64,000 nt of DNA from Ganoderma boninense (taxonomy: Eukaryota; Basidiomycota; Agaricomycetes; Polyporales; Polyporaceae), in NCBI GenBank assembly GCA_002900995.3, contig CM035315.1, positions 1,411,967 through 1,475,966 of the forward strand. Direction: 5' to 3'. Made by a program: the position numbers and the translations under genes. The notes beneath the pieces were generated by a model, which did no database searches, was not told where the DNA came from, and saw nothing but the letters and a program-made list of their open reading frames with translations. Shown here one piece after another: positions 48,276-58,867 of this stretch (its first letter is position 1; each line of letters begins with the position of its first letter).

Positions 48276-49085
48276 AGTGACGGGTGGTTGAAGGGTGGTT
48301 GCTGCGGCGGCACTAGCAGTAGATGGTGTCGGCAGATGGGGCTCTGTCGAGAGAAACGAGCTAGCGAATGTCCTTCGATGTCCACCGATATGAGCTGATA
48401 GAGAGGAAGCGAAAGGGACTAGGCTGGTGGTGGAGGAGGGACAAAAGGCGAGGGAAGTGGGCGTGGGGCAGTGTCGGGGAGTCAATTGGCGAGACACGCC
48501 CGCAACCGGAGTCGCGCGACGCGACCGAACACGTGCATCCAAGCTGGCGCTTATTGCCAATGTGACCCCGGGCCGGGGCCGAGCCGCCAGGCGAACACGG
48601 ATGCAAGCGTGAACGTGCACAGGGACAGACACCTGGCCACTGGCAGTGGGCTCCAGCCCGGGTGTCAGGAACGTATAAACATACTACTGAACTCAGTAAC
48701 AACCGTTGGACGCAGGACACATAGGAAGGATCGGCGGAAAAGGTCACGTATAAGTATACAAGACGCATAATTATTGAAGTCCAAGTTCAACTCTACTCTC
48801 CGCCAGCGGTCGCGAGCTGGAGAAACCCTGGTATGTAAACAATGCCGAACATGGGGAGCGAAGGGTAAAGATGGGAGAGGCTCCGTGCATGCCATGTAAC
48901 ATGGGTCAATGACTCAAACGATCGTCTCGGAATGTGGAGCCACGAAAGCAAGCTGACCGTCCTGCTTCCATCATGTCACGGCCTGGGCTGTCTCATCTCA
49001 TCTCCCTACTCTCAACGTTCCTCATCAGAAAGACCTTCGTCCGTAGGATGCCGCGGCGCCATGTCATCATCTGCGTCGGGAGAGC
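48276..49085. other. Promoter side of DUF7918 copy B and spacer
   Basis: The left ~470 bp belong to the duplicated unit. The remainder to the DUF6533 gene is unique and has no recognised gene. Confidence 0.5.
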
Positions 49086-50754
49086 CTACAAGTTGCAACC
49101 CCGTATCGACCACTGATCCCATTGACGCGATGAACGCGGGAAGGGCTCCATGATTTCTGGGATGTCTCCTGCAATGTTGAGCGAAGGGACTGCCGATGGC
49201 GAAGACGCTATGTTCGCTGTGCGGTCTGATTGGCGCAGGTCGAGCAGGAAGTGGGAGATGAGTACTGCCGTCATCCTTTCACAGATGATTCAGCGACTTG
49301 CAAGGCACGTCGAGTAGCAGTATGGTTGACATACGGGTTGATGATGATGCTGGCAACATTCTCGAGGGAGGGGCCCGACTGATCCTAACGCGAGATTGTC
49401 ATTAGGACAAGATATGATTCCTTACTACGATGGCAAAGGAAAATACCTCGGTGCGGGCAAGAATCATCATCAGGATGTTCATCCCCGTCAGGATGCTGAT
49501 ACGATCGCCGTCAGTACAGGCGCAAGGCTACGAGACGAACAACCTGAATGCCCACATGAAATATATGCTCCCTGTGAATGGTCATCCCAAAATGATGAGC
49601 CATGGTGATGGTCAAATATAAGCACGTACCGTTATACAACATGACACGGGTAATTGATGGCCCTTTCAGCACTCCCTTTTGACTCTTGTATGGCGCGTAC
49701 GTCTTATGCCATGTTACAAACAAGACAAGAAGGTCCCCGACAATAGTGCAAATTCTACCAGCGAATGTCACTGCATGAACATGAACAGTTAGCTGCATCA
49801 GAGTAGAGTATCTGGCAGGACGTACAGCTGGGTACGAGTTAAAGTTTTCAGTGAGCACTGAGCGTCATATGCATCCCGAAAAGTTCGAAGAGGTTCCTAC
49901 CGAAATGCTACCGCCGCAGATGTGGGAGCCTCTGAAACTGTGCAGTTGAAAGGGCTTGGCAGCTCCTTCAATTTGTCGGCCGCATTCAATATCTGCTCGC
50001 CCATCATGGGTTAGAAGTTAAGCGGATGTGGCGAGGAACATGTCCGAACAAACCAATATGGTCAAACTGGGTATGACGTGGAGGAAGAACGTAGCAACTG
50101 CTACAATTCTGCGGTCTGGCTCGAGCGCATAGACACGAACGGCGGAGAAGACTATTTAGCAGGGCATTAGCGAGGTGTCCCGTGCGACGGCCAGAGCAAG
50201 TTTCATGTGCTTACCTCCTGGGGATAACGTCCATAGGAATGATGCCACAGTTTGGACGTGATAATTTGTTTGACAACTATGAGCATCCCTAGACAGTGAG
50301 CGCAAAAATGGTTATCAAGAAAATAAAACACGCACGCCTGATCAAGGAGACCTCAGTAACATTCCATAGGACCTTGAAACGCGCCGAGCACGTACTGTTT
50401 CAGACATCGGAAACGATGTTTGCAGCTCAAGAATGCTCATGACAATGAGCGGATAGCGAGTCATTCCGTAGATCACCGCGGCCGCGGTGAGTTTGCGGCC
50501 TTTGCGAAAGTCCCAAAAATAATGTATCTCTTCGTCGAGGTTTATGAGCCAGTCATAAAACACTAATACTGGACGCATATAGTCAGTTTATAGCCGCGTC
50601 CGTCGCCACGTCTTAACTCACCGAATGCAGCGAAGGTGCTGTACTCGGAAACCTGTCTGTACAGAAGTCAACGGGTCAGGATCAGGTTGAGGGGACGCCT
50701 AGAGGAAACTTACAAAGATGATACAACGTCTAAGATGGCTTGCTGAGAGGCCAT
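49086..50754 (-). CDS. DUF6533 multi-pass membrane protein
   Basis: DUF6533 proteins are basidiomycete membrane proteins of unknown function. The start exon (50754-50714, MASQQAILDVVSS) and exon 2 (50656-50622, QVSEYSTFAAF) lead into VFYDWLINLDEEIHYFW, the DUF6533 signature of a Tyr-Asp helix followed by D-E-E-[IV] and F-W. GRKLTAAAVIYGMTRYPLIV continues as the next helix. Further exons downstream (for example the ICTIVGDLLVLFVTWHKTY region near 49700 and ISHFLLDLRQSD near 49230) show more helices and a Ser-rich end. The middle exons were not all resolved because several are short. The end at 49086 is the first stop in the last exon frame. Confidence 0.75.
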
Positions 50755-52203
50755 AGGGGAAGTATCTGTGTGAGCTTTGCGACAAAGGTGAACGAGAGAG
50801 ACTGGCCCACAGAGAAAGGCCGCCCTAGTTTTTATGTGCGTACTTGCCTGGGGGCAGTGTGGATCCCTCACCGACAGTTCAAATCCCGAATGCACTTCGA
50901 AAGATGCAGACAGACAACGATGGTGAGGAAGAAGCGCAACCACTTCCTGCTCAGCCCATGGACAACTAGAGATCCAAGAAGGTGTACCCAGGTCATCAAC
51001 GAAGCTGACTATTGCTATCGCATCTGTCGAATGGCATGGTGTGCGTACGATATCAGACTCTCAGGACCCGTTTCTCGCCGATCTTTGCATCGAGGAGAGT
51101 ATACGTCCTGGTGCAGAGCCTGCAGACGGCGGGTCGGCATGAAGATGTTCGACCTGTTGTTAGACACGTCACGTCGTCGCGTGGCCTATAGATCCGCACA
51201 AGAGCCCGCGAATCACGACTAGCTTCCATGATGTCCTGTATTCAAACCGACGTCAGCAGTGCATCCCAAGTGCGACATAACGGTGATGTAAGCCCTAAAA
51301 GAACTCACCGCCCCATCTACCATGGGCGCAGAACCAGTATAGTATTCTCATAGCTCTTGCGTGCCACATACGACCTCTGCCCGTATCCATACCTGTGTCA
51401 ACACGATGCACGCCGATCACAGTCGAGACCATCCCTCAGTTGCCTGTCAAAACAGTACGCTTGCCGCAGAGCCACCCCTTGATCTCCAGAAAGAAGGCGT
51501 ACTTAAGCTCAACGGTGGCCCGGGTGCTGACGCGGACGAGGCCACACCAACTCGAATGCACGCCAGTTACGGGTTGAGTAGCATCTAGGCAATGCTACAT
51601 GGATCAGCTTTTCGGGTTGGGAGATTAGCACCGTGAATCTCCACGCCCAAGACAGAAAGTTAAGGTCTCACATGGGCAAATATGCGCCTTCCACTCGGAT
51701 CTCGCTGCCTCTCCTGCCTGAGACTGGGACGCCACTGGGCTAGCACTCAGTTCAACGTTGTCAAAAGCTCGAAGTTGGTTCATGAGCATCCATAGGAAGA
51801 GTGAATAGATGGAAAAGATGTGCCAGGATGGTTCGAAACTGTTTTGCGCCAGCGATGAGGGTAAAGAGAATGATTGAACTCGGGTTGGAGTTGCAGCCAG
51901 CATCTTCCTGGCGTCAATTTTCGGCCCGTCTTCTTCCGAAGTCTGCACCATGGTGGGGGAAAGGCTTTGCGGTCGCCAGCATAAACGTCAAACCTCTCCC
52001 CTTCTCTCTGACTGAAGTGTTATACTGTGTGATAAAACCAGTTTACAACAAAAGATAGGCGTAGTACAGGAGTAATAACCATATACTCATAAAACATTAC
52101 AGAATAAGTACAATAATAAGCGGCAACGCGACGTTAGAACGGGGCGACCCAACACAGCAAGACAAGCAGCAAGACAATCAGTCGCTGGAGCGGATAGGAG
52201 AGG
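50755..52203. other. Intergenic; no gene recognised
   Basis: About 1.45 kb. The plus-strand frame at 50740-51222 overlaps the DUF6533 start and has no motif. A minus frame at 51625-51951 has one hydrophobic segment but no family. Nothing is supported. Confidence 0.45.
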
Positions 52204-53588
52204 TCAGTCATCTAGAGTCAAGTCTATGACGTCGCCGCTGCCCCCAACAATAATAATATCTTGTTCTTGCTTCACGTCGCCGAACTTCTTGCGCGCCGCC
52301 TTGTCGAACTTGCTCTGCAGTTTCCGAAGCTGACTCTGCGGAGGCCATCGCATCAGCGCACTGGACAAAAGCCAAGGAGCATGAAGACAGCAAACAGACT
52401 TTCAGTAGATCAAAGTCTTCGTCGTCGTCGGACAGGACATCGACCACCCCCAAGTCCTTCTTCGCCGATTGAGTGCCAGAGCCCGATGCAGAAGCTGACC
52501 CTCCTCCTCGCCGTCGCTTAACATCCCGCTGTTGAGGGGATCCCGGACGTTTGTTCTCCTTCTTCACGGTCGAAGAATCGGCCTCAGACGACTTCGGTCG
52601 ATCCAAAGGCATAATGCCCTGCGCTTGCAGAAGGTCTGCGACAGGATTGAGTGCCGAACATAAGGCTGGAAGTTCCAGCTGGCGTGACGTACCACGCGGC
52701 CTGTATCGGAAGATGAAGGTCGCGGCCTTGCCCTCCGAGGGATCTATGGGGTCGTGGAACCACATTTGCGTGAACGGCTGTACAGAGGATCCTTCGCCCA
52801 ACCTGATAGGACAAGGGGCGCGAATACGAAACGCACGTCGAAAGAGTCAAGAGCCGGTGAGCATACAGTGAGGGGGAAACGCACCCGACACTGTGCGCAC
52901 CAGCCTTCTTGCTGCGTTCGTGCACTGCGCCCATCCCGCTGAATTTTTCGACGGTGACGGAGGCAGGACGGCCCTCCTCATACACACGGGTGACCCCAAT
53001 CTCGATCGCGCCGACGTCCGTGTGGTTCGAGAGCCTGTTCAGGACGTCGTCGTCGTCTACCAGCGCATTATGACCACGAGCTCTTGATCGCGCGACCGAC
53101 GGTGGAGGATGCACGCACCGGTGGTTTGCAGGTTAGCGAACTGGAACGGCTGTTCGACATCGAGGCCGGTTCGAACCCCTTTCTTGCTTCTGGACTGGCC
53201 AGACTTGCAGATCATGCCGTGCGCGAGCGACTGTCCGTCCACTTTGAAGCCGAGTCGGATACAGTCTTGGGTGATATCATTCTTGAAATTTATGGCGAAT
53301 GACTGCGAACAACAATACAAGCGGCGACCACAGAGGAAAGAAAGAACGGCATTGAGTACTATCGTTCGCGAATGGAACCCGACGTACCGCGCGGCGCGCG
53401 CCATCCTGGTAGGAGTCTCGCGTTGCGCAACTGCAAGCATCGAAAGCGACTGGAACTCTTACCTTGCCGCTCTGACTGGGAATGAAACACGCTAAGGTCT
53501 TTCCATCAACGCCCTCGGGGGTTGCTCCATACTCCGGGAGGTCCTCCCCCTCACAGGTGATCCAAACTTCGTATCCCTTGTGGAGCAT
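52204..53588 (-). CDS. DUF7918 nuclear-type protein, copy C (divergent, intact)
   Basis: Six exons, all in phase: 53588-53463 (126 nt), 53302-53119 (184), 53056-52885 (172), 52802-52693 (110), 52635-52400 (236) and 52335-52204 (132). They sum to 960 nt, 319 aa. The start MLHKGYEVWITCEGEDLPEY and GKTLACFIPSQSGK match copies A and B. GMGAVHERSKKAGAHS, FIFRYRPRG and LLQAQGIMPL are shared anchors. The acidic fifth exon is much shorter than in A and B and carries NKRPGSPQQRDVKRRRGGG, a probable nuclear localisation signal, then DDDEDFDLL. The C-terminus is IIIVGGSGDVIDLTLDD. Exons 1, 3 and 4 have exactly the same lengths as copy B although the proteins differ widely. This is an older paralogue about 4 kb from the A/B pair. 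Confidence 0.88.
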
Positions 53589-54018
53589 GTGTGCGGAAGC
53601 CTTCGGGATGCTCGCTGGTTGCGAAGCGGTCGTGCGGCGGACAAGGCTGAGAGGATTTCGCTGCAAACGCGAGTAGCTGTGTGCCACCGGATGTGAGAGA
53701 AAGGAGCAAAGTGCAGTCAAAGACTAGCGCCCATAATCCAGAATGGGAGAGGTGTGAAGGACAGTAAGCGAGATCTACAGAGGCCGTGGAAAGATGACTT
53801 CATGAAGGGTATCTTTCGTTGTTTGCGCCAGTTTGTCACTCCTCCCGTGCCTCCTGCGCCGACCATCCTGCCTCCGACAACGTACAACATGCCTGTTCCC
53901 CGACGCCTTCGCCGTACCCAAGGGTCTGGTATCGCTCCTGGTTTCTCTAGCATAAATTCTCCAGCAATCATGGACGGAACGACACCACCAACCCTCCCCA
54001 ACCCACCTCCCGACCCAA
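53589..54018. other. Divergent spacer between DUF7918 copy C and the C2H2 gene
   Basis: The plus frame from 53754 to 54044 (Pro-rich, ending PNPPPDPNAP) may be an earlier part of the C2H2 gene in a different frame. The true 5' end of that gene is not settled. Confidence 0.45.
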
Positions 54019-55021
54019 ATGCCCCGCGACATGAACCCGGCTAAGCACTTTTCGAATCCCCCTCCCGTCTCAACGCATTCGTATACACACGCAGGTGGAT
54101 ACTATGGCAATGCAAATTTGCCATACACGTCCGTAGACTGCGCGCCATCCTCAGGAGCCAACGACCAACGTGCATGGGGCCAGTATGTCGAAACATACTT
54201 GGACCCGACCAGCGGACAGCAGTATGCAAAGTGAGCAAGTGTGTCATGTCCACGCACGCTCTTGCAGCGCTCATCCTTCATTACAGTCTACCCACGGAGG
54301 TCGCGTATACTCCCACCTCCTCCGCATCCAACAGCCCCGTTGCACCGTTCCCCCAGACGGGACCATACTCCTACACAGGACTAGATGCGGCGGGACTGCG
54401 AGAAGGTACGGACACGTCCCTCATTGCTCATGCCAATGTGTCCCTGTCGTCAACGTTCGGGCGCACGCTTCCCGAAGAATCCGTGCTCTGCATCGCGTCC
54501 CCGCTCTCCAATCCTCCGAGCGACTCCTCCACGAGTCGCGCAAGCCGCCTCGGCACACCACCTTCGTCCCAAGAAACCTTCGCTCAATTCACCTCCGAGC
54601 TAGTCCCTCATACTCGTCGGAACTCGCCCGCACCGTCCACCACCACGACCCCCTCCATCGACACGATGCGCGCGAACAACTGGAAATGCCCACACTGTCC
54701 GTACGTGCAGCACAGCCGCCGCTCGCCGACCTCAAGCGACACATCGAGACCCACACGCGCGGCAAGAGCGTCACGCTCTGGGTCTGCTGCGGGGTCCCCG
54801 CGATCAACGCGCGCGAGCTCGGGGTGCCCGCCGAGGTCGTGCGGACGGCCCCGATATTCGACTTCGAGGGCGTGCCGATGATTGGAGGGTGCAGGAAGAC
54901 GTTCAGCCGGCGCGACGCGCTTTCGCGTCATCTGCGGATGGCGAAGGGCAGGGGCCAGTGTTATGGGGATCCGTTGTCAATGCACCAGCCCGGGAATAGG
55001 TTGGCCATGGAGGAAATCTGA
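54019..55021 (+). CDS. C2H2 zinc-finger protein; one-base apparent deletion inside the first finger
   Basis: Exon 1 is at least 54019-54230 and exon 2 is 54287-55021. The protein has a Pro/Ser/Thr-rich N-terminal part, then WKCPHCPYVQHSRRS.. DLKRHIETHTRG, a C2H2 finger of a family found in Agaricomycetes. WVCCGVPAINARELG follows, and then a second finger-like unit GGCRKTFSRRDALSRHLRM..GQC. The two halves of the first finger are in different frames. A base appears to be missing at about 54726-54731 (TCGCC before GACCTCAAG, where SPDLKRH is expected). If real, the protein loses both fingers; if it is a sequencing slip, this is an ordinary transcription-factor-like gene. Confidence 0.7.
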
Positions 55022-55333
55022 ATGGGAGCCACTTGGGGACGGACGTTCAAGCTTTGGACGGACGGAGGAGGAAGATCATGGCACAACAGGGTTTCGCGAA
55101 TTATAGAATTGTATGAGTTTTTCCACTGACCACTGTACCTTCAAACGGGCTCGAAGAAATCATGTTATCACACACCGTTGCAGAGTGGGCTGAATTGCCA
55201 GAGTTGCCCGGTTGGAGGTCATGAGCGCTTATCCTTCCGAACGGGCGCTTTTAATTACTGCAGTGTGCTCCGGCCCAGCATCCATCTCCTCATCGACATC
55301 TCCCGCTTGTTCCCGTTCACTGACTGTGCTCGG
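55022..55333. other. Spacer and promoter of the MGR3-like gene
   Basis: About 310 bp between two plus-strand genes. No element is identified. Confidence 0.5.
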
Positions 55334-56859
55334 ATGCTTGTGCGACCTATCGTTCGACGAAATGCTCTCCAGGCGAGAAAGCAAGCACTTCTAACACCGC
55401 GACTTGGGCTCCATCCAGTCCTAGCTGTACCCTGCAGGCGAGGTTACGCGACAAATCCCGTCTCGTCATGGCTGCAGTCCAACTCGCGCATCTCCACCGT
55501 GTTCGGCATCCTCATGGGCGTTGGAATCGCGTCGACATCATACGGCCTGTGGGTCTAAGCTAATGGCAGTCATACACCGTACGTGCCCCCGAACTAAATG
55601 CGCTGGCGTCGGTTTTTGAAGGTACCAGTTCTACAACACGTTCACACTGTGGCCACCAGAGGTCAGAGCAGACCTGCGCGCTGGCATCAAGGCCAAAAAC
55701 CAGGGAGACTTCGACCTCAGTGAGCGGTATCTCCGACGGTGCGTCGTTTGTCGTCTCGCTTTACCCACGAACACTCATCGGACGTATGCGGCGAACGCAG
55801 AGCGTTGCAGACTGCGCAGGCCCTCCCCCTCTCCGCGTTCTCCGACGAGCCACACCTCAAGCTGTCTGGCATAGCTGTCGCCCTTGCCGAGGTGCTCGAG
55901 TCGTCCAACCGCCCATCGGAGGCGTACGAGACGTACTCTTCCGCGCTCGCCCAACTCCGCGCGTCGCAGGCGACTGGGAAGCTTTCGGGGAAGGAACGCT
56001 TGCGGGCTGTCGCGCTCGCGCACAAACTCGGAGAGATGGCGGAGGTGTATCAGCGAGGCCCGGAGGAGGCAGAGGAGTTCTTGACGTTCGCGGTGGAGGA
56101 GGTGCTACGCGTCGTCAAGGACGGACAGGTGAACATCAAGGTCGAGGAGAAGGGGAAGGAGCGGGAAGAGGCGGGGGAGGTGAGCACAATGCTGGCGGAG
56201 CTGGAGTTGCCGTGGTGGGTCAACAAGGTGGATGTGGCGGCACCCCTGGAGGCACTTGGGAGGTTCTATTCGCAGGAAGGCAAGCCCGAGTGCGTCCTCG
56301 CCGTTTTCCTGTCTATCCTGAGAAGCAACTGATGACATTGGTTTAAACAGCTACGCGACGACACTGTATCTACAGGCGATCGGCATGCTCATGAAGCCAG
56401 ACAACGGGAAGGCCGGTCCAACGACGTCGGTCGAAGACCGGTGCCGTGCGGCTCAAATCATGAACAATCTCTCTGATCTCACGTCGCGCGTGAACCTGAA
56501 AGTCGCGGAGTCGTGGGCACGCCAAGCGCGAGGGGTTATCGAGAAAACACGCGAACTGGCTGGGTCCTCGAAGGATGCGGAAAGTATGGCGCTCTGTGAG
56601 CAGACCCTTGCCGCAGTACTGTTCAACCTCGGAATGCTGTTGGAGGTGCGTCGAGGTGTCATGCTGCTTTTGTCATCGTTCAGTGTTGACAATACTTATT
56701 GTTTAGATGAGCGGGAAGGCGGGTGATGCGCGGACGTCTTTCCAGGAGAGCCTCGAGCAGGCGAAACGTATAGGTCTCCGCTCAGCTGCGATGGAGGCGC
56801 GTGGTGCGCTCCGGCGAATCGACCGTATTGCCGGTGTCCAGCCTGGTGATGCTAATTAA
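55334..56859 (+). CDS. MGR3-like mitochondrial inner-membrane TPR protein
   Basis: Five exons, 55334-55548, 55622-55738, 55801-56289, 56351-56645 and 56707-56859, total 1269 nt, 422 aa, with every phase matching. The N-terminus is Arg-rich without acidic residues (MLVRPIVRRNALQARKQALL), a mitochondrial presequence. A membrane helix follows at about 53-72 (ISTVFGILMGVGIASTSYG). Then come helical repeats of TPR type (IKAKNQGDFDLSERYLRRAL; AEVLESSNRPSEAYETYSSAL; LEALGRFYSQEGKPE; LFNLGMLLEMSGKAGDAR as overlapping pieces). The architecture matches Mgr3, an adaptor of the i-AAA protease in yeast. The assignment rests on architecture and the FYNTFTLWPPEVR..LRAGIKAKNQGD region, not on a database search. 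Confidence 0.75.
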
Positions 56860-57750
56860 CTCCTTTAATGTTCCAGTCGGGGAACAAGTTGAAGGCTTCG
56901 TCCACGGTGTTGGCGTGGTTCAAATCTTGTAACCGGATTTTCGAGTCTCCGTCCCGTCTTGGGATGCGCCCTGCTGAGGAAATACGATATATATGCGGTC
57001 TACATTTTGACTCCGAGTTAGACTGCGCTCCTCATAAAGCAATCTCGGAACTTTCGCCCACACGTCACATCGCTCACTAACTCTCAGTTGTGCTACCGCG
57101 TTCATGCCCCCGGTCGACGGCTCCCAGGTCCTGTAGATACGCCGAGGATTCAGCTACACCCTGGGGTCTCGGGATAGTCCTGGTGGTAAGGATCATGATG
57201 TACTGTAAATCTGGACCGAGGCTGACGAGATTCACCGTCGCCGCTAGGATCCCACGAACATGCGATTTCCCCAAGGTGGAGACCGCCAACATCACAGGTA
57301 AGCTGGCAGTGAATGTCCGGGCGATAGGTCCATCAGTGATCATTCAATGCGCTATGTACTGCAAACGACCGCTAGCTTGGTGAGAGAAATGTACTCTGGG
57401 AGCCGTGATGGATTAGCTGATTCACAGACGTTTGCAAGACCTTGAGCAGAATGCAGTCAATCCCTCTCACCAGAAATAGCATGGCTGAATCCACGATAAC
57501 GTCCCCCTGGTGCAGCAGTCGAGTACTACATGCTGAGGAGGAATGGGACAACTGACCCTCGTACTGTCAACCCATGATACATTTGTGGCCCTAACAGATA
57601 TATTACAGCTCTTTCTCGATTAGATCTACAACAACAAGCGAAATGTCCAAGTCCAAACTCGATGAATAAGAATGGGAAACACAATGCAATGTCGGATCCA
57701 GGCGACCTAATACGATCCACTAGGTGAGAATGTCTATGAATCAATCCATC
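56860..57750. other. Convergent spacer; no gene recognised
   Basis: About 890 bp between convergent stop codons. Only short frames, nothing supported. Confidence 0.5.
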
Positions 57751-58867
57751 TCAAGCCTCTCTGAAGTTAGAACGGTAGGAAGGCGGCAGGGTAGACCGGC
57801 TTGACGGGCTATGGAACAATCCGTGCCGTGGGGGTCCGAAGTCATTCCCTGCGACCTGGACTGACCCAAGTCTCCCTCCTACCGACCTCACCCCTCCATC
57901 CATTCCGTGCCTTTGGACCTGACGCTGTTCACCGTAACCAACATAAGTGGAGGAGCTAGGGCCCTGGACTTCACCCCTCTCATTCCCAATCCGCCCGTCC
58001 GAGATGAAAATAGCCCCGTTCTCGTTCCCCAAGTCTTGACATGTTTCCTCTGGCGCGATTATTCCGTTCATGTCTCCTCGAGAAGGACGCGATGGAGGTC
58101 CAAGAAGACCCAGCGTATTGAACCGCAGAGAGGACTCTGGGATCGTCAACGGACCTTTTCGGCAAAAAATTGCCTCAGTAGTTGAAGAACGGCTTATGAA
58201 CATGTTTTGTCCACTCACTATTGACCCGGAGCTGTGTTCCTTCCTGCATCTCAGGTTCGACTTGTGCTCTGCTTCTACCCGCATTTGGGGCAGTCGCATG
58301 CGGGGAAATTTCACGGTCCGAGTGCAGGATAGAGCCTTCAGGCCCGTCGCGAAGGGCTGTGGACGAGGATCTCTCCCAAGTCAGTCTGATAATCCCAAGC
58401 ATAATAGCCGCTGCTGACCTTTGGAAGAATCCTTACGGGCCTTCGCTGCCCGGTTTCGGCGCTGCTGAACGTACAAGAACAACGCCAGCACTGCGCAACT
58501 TGTAGCGAGGCTGGTCATAGCCGCGATGCCGGCCACGGCAGCGCTGCTGAGGGGCTGGGGTGAGCTAGTAGAGTCTAGTTAAACATATCAGCTTCCAACT
58601 TCTCTGAGAGATGGTCCAGCCAACCTTACCGGCCAGACTGCCCTCCCCGTCGTCGGTACCGGTTGCATTTCCGCCGTTGGCACTTCCATTTCCGGTGACA
58701 TTTCCTCCACTGCCACCAGATATGATGTGACGGCCGCCTCTTGAAATCGCATCATGGTTACTAACATGCCCTCTCCACGGTAGACACAGTGATTGGACGG
58801 CAGCAAAGAGCGACGCGAAAAGGATTATCGACAAAGCATGAAAGGGTGGCAGTGAAAGGAAAACCAT
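57751..58867 (-). CDS. Small secreted-type single-TM protein with Gly/Asn-rich ectodomain
   Basis: Exon 1 (58867-58630) encodes a clear signal peptide (FHALSIILFASLFAAVQS) and a short Gly/Asn/Thr-rich ectodomain with several N-x-T/S sites (GGNVTGNGSANGGNATGTD). Exon 2 (58574-58419) encodes STSSPQPLSSAAVAGIAAM.. and a membrane helix of about 20 residues, followed by QQRRNRAAKARK as stop-transfer. The cytoplasmic part lies in one or two further exons down to 57751 and is Ser/Gly/Arg-rich. The reading frame of the third exon is unresolved, because two frames are open across 58175-58400. This is probably a plasma-membrane protein of the stalk/TM/tail type common in Agaricomycetes. The ligand is unknown. 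Confidence 0.65.

Larger units (their letters stand above)
44790..48750 (-). repeat. Near-identical tandem duplication carrying DUF7918 copies A and B, interrupted by an assembly gap
   Basis: Unit A (44790-46724) and unit B (46825 to about 48750) are nearly identical by eye, including introns and upstream DNA, with an offset of about 2035-2040. The gap lies exactly at the junction. Unit B resumes inside the last exon, and unit A ends in a low-complexity G/A run. Differences are scattered substitutions and single-base indels. It is either a very recent duplication or two haplotypes placed end to end. Confidence 0.85.

Noticed and set aside
44790..48750. Transposon as cause of the repeated DUF7918 unit
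   Set aside because: No terminal repeats, target-site duplication or transposase seen. The repeat consists of the gene with its own flanks.
50740..51222. 160-codon plus-strand frame
   Set aside because: Overlaps the DUF6533 start exon on the other strand and has no motif.
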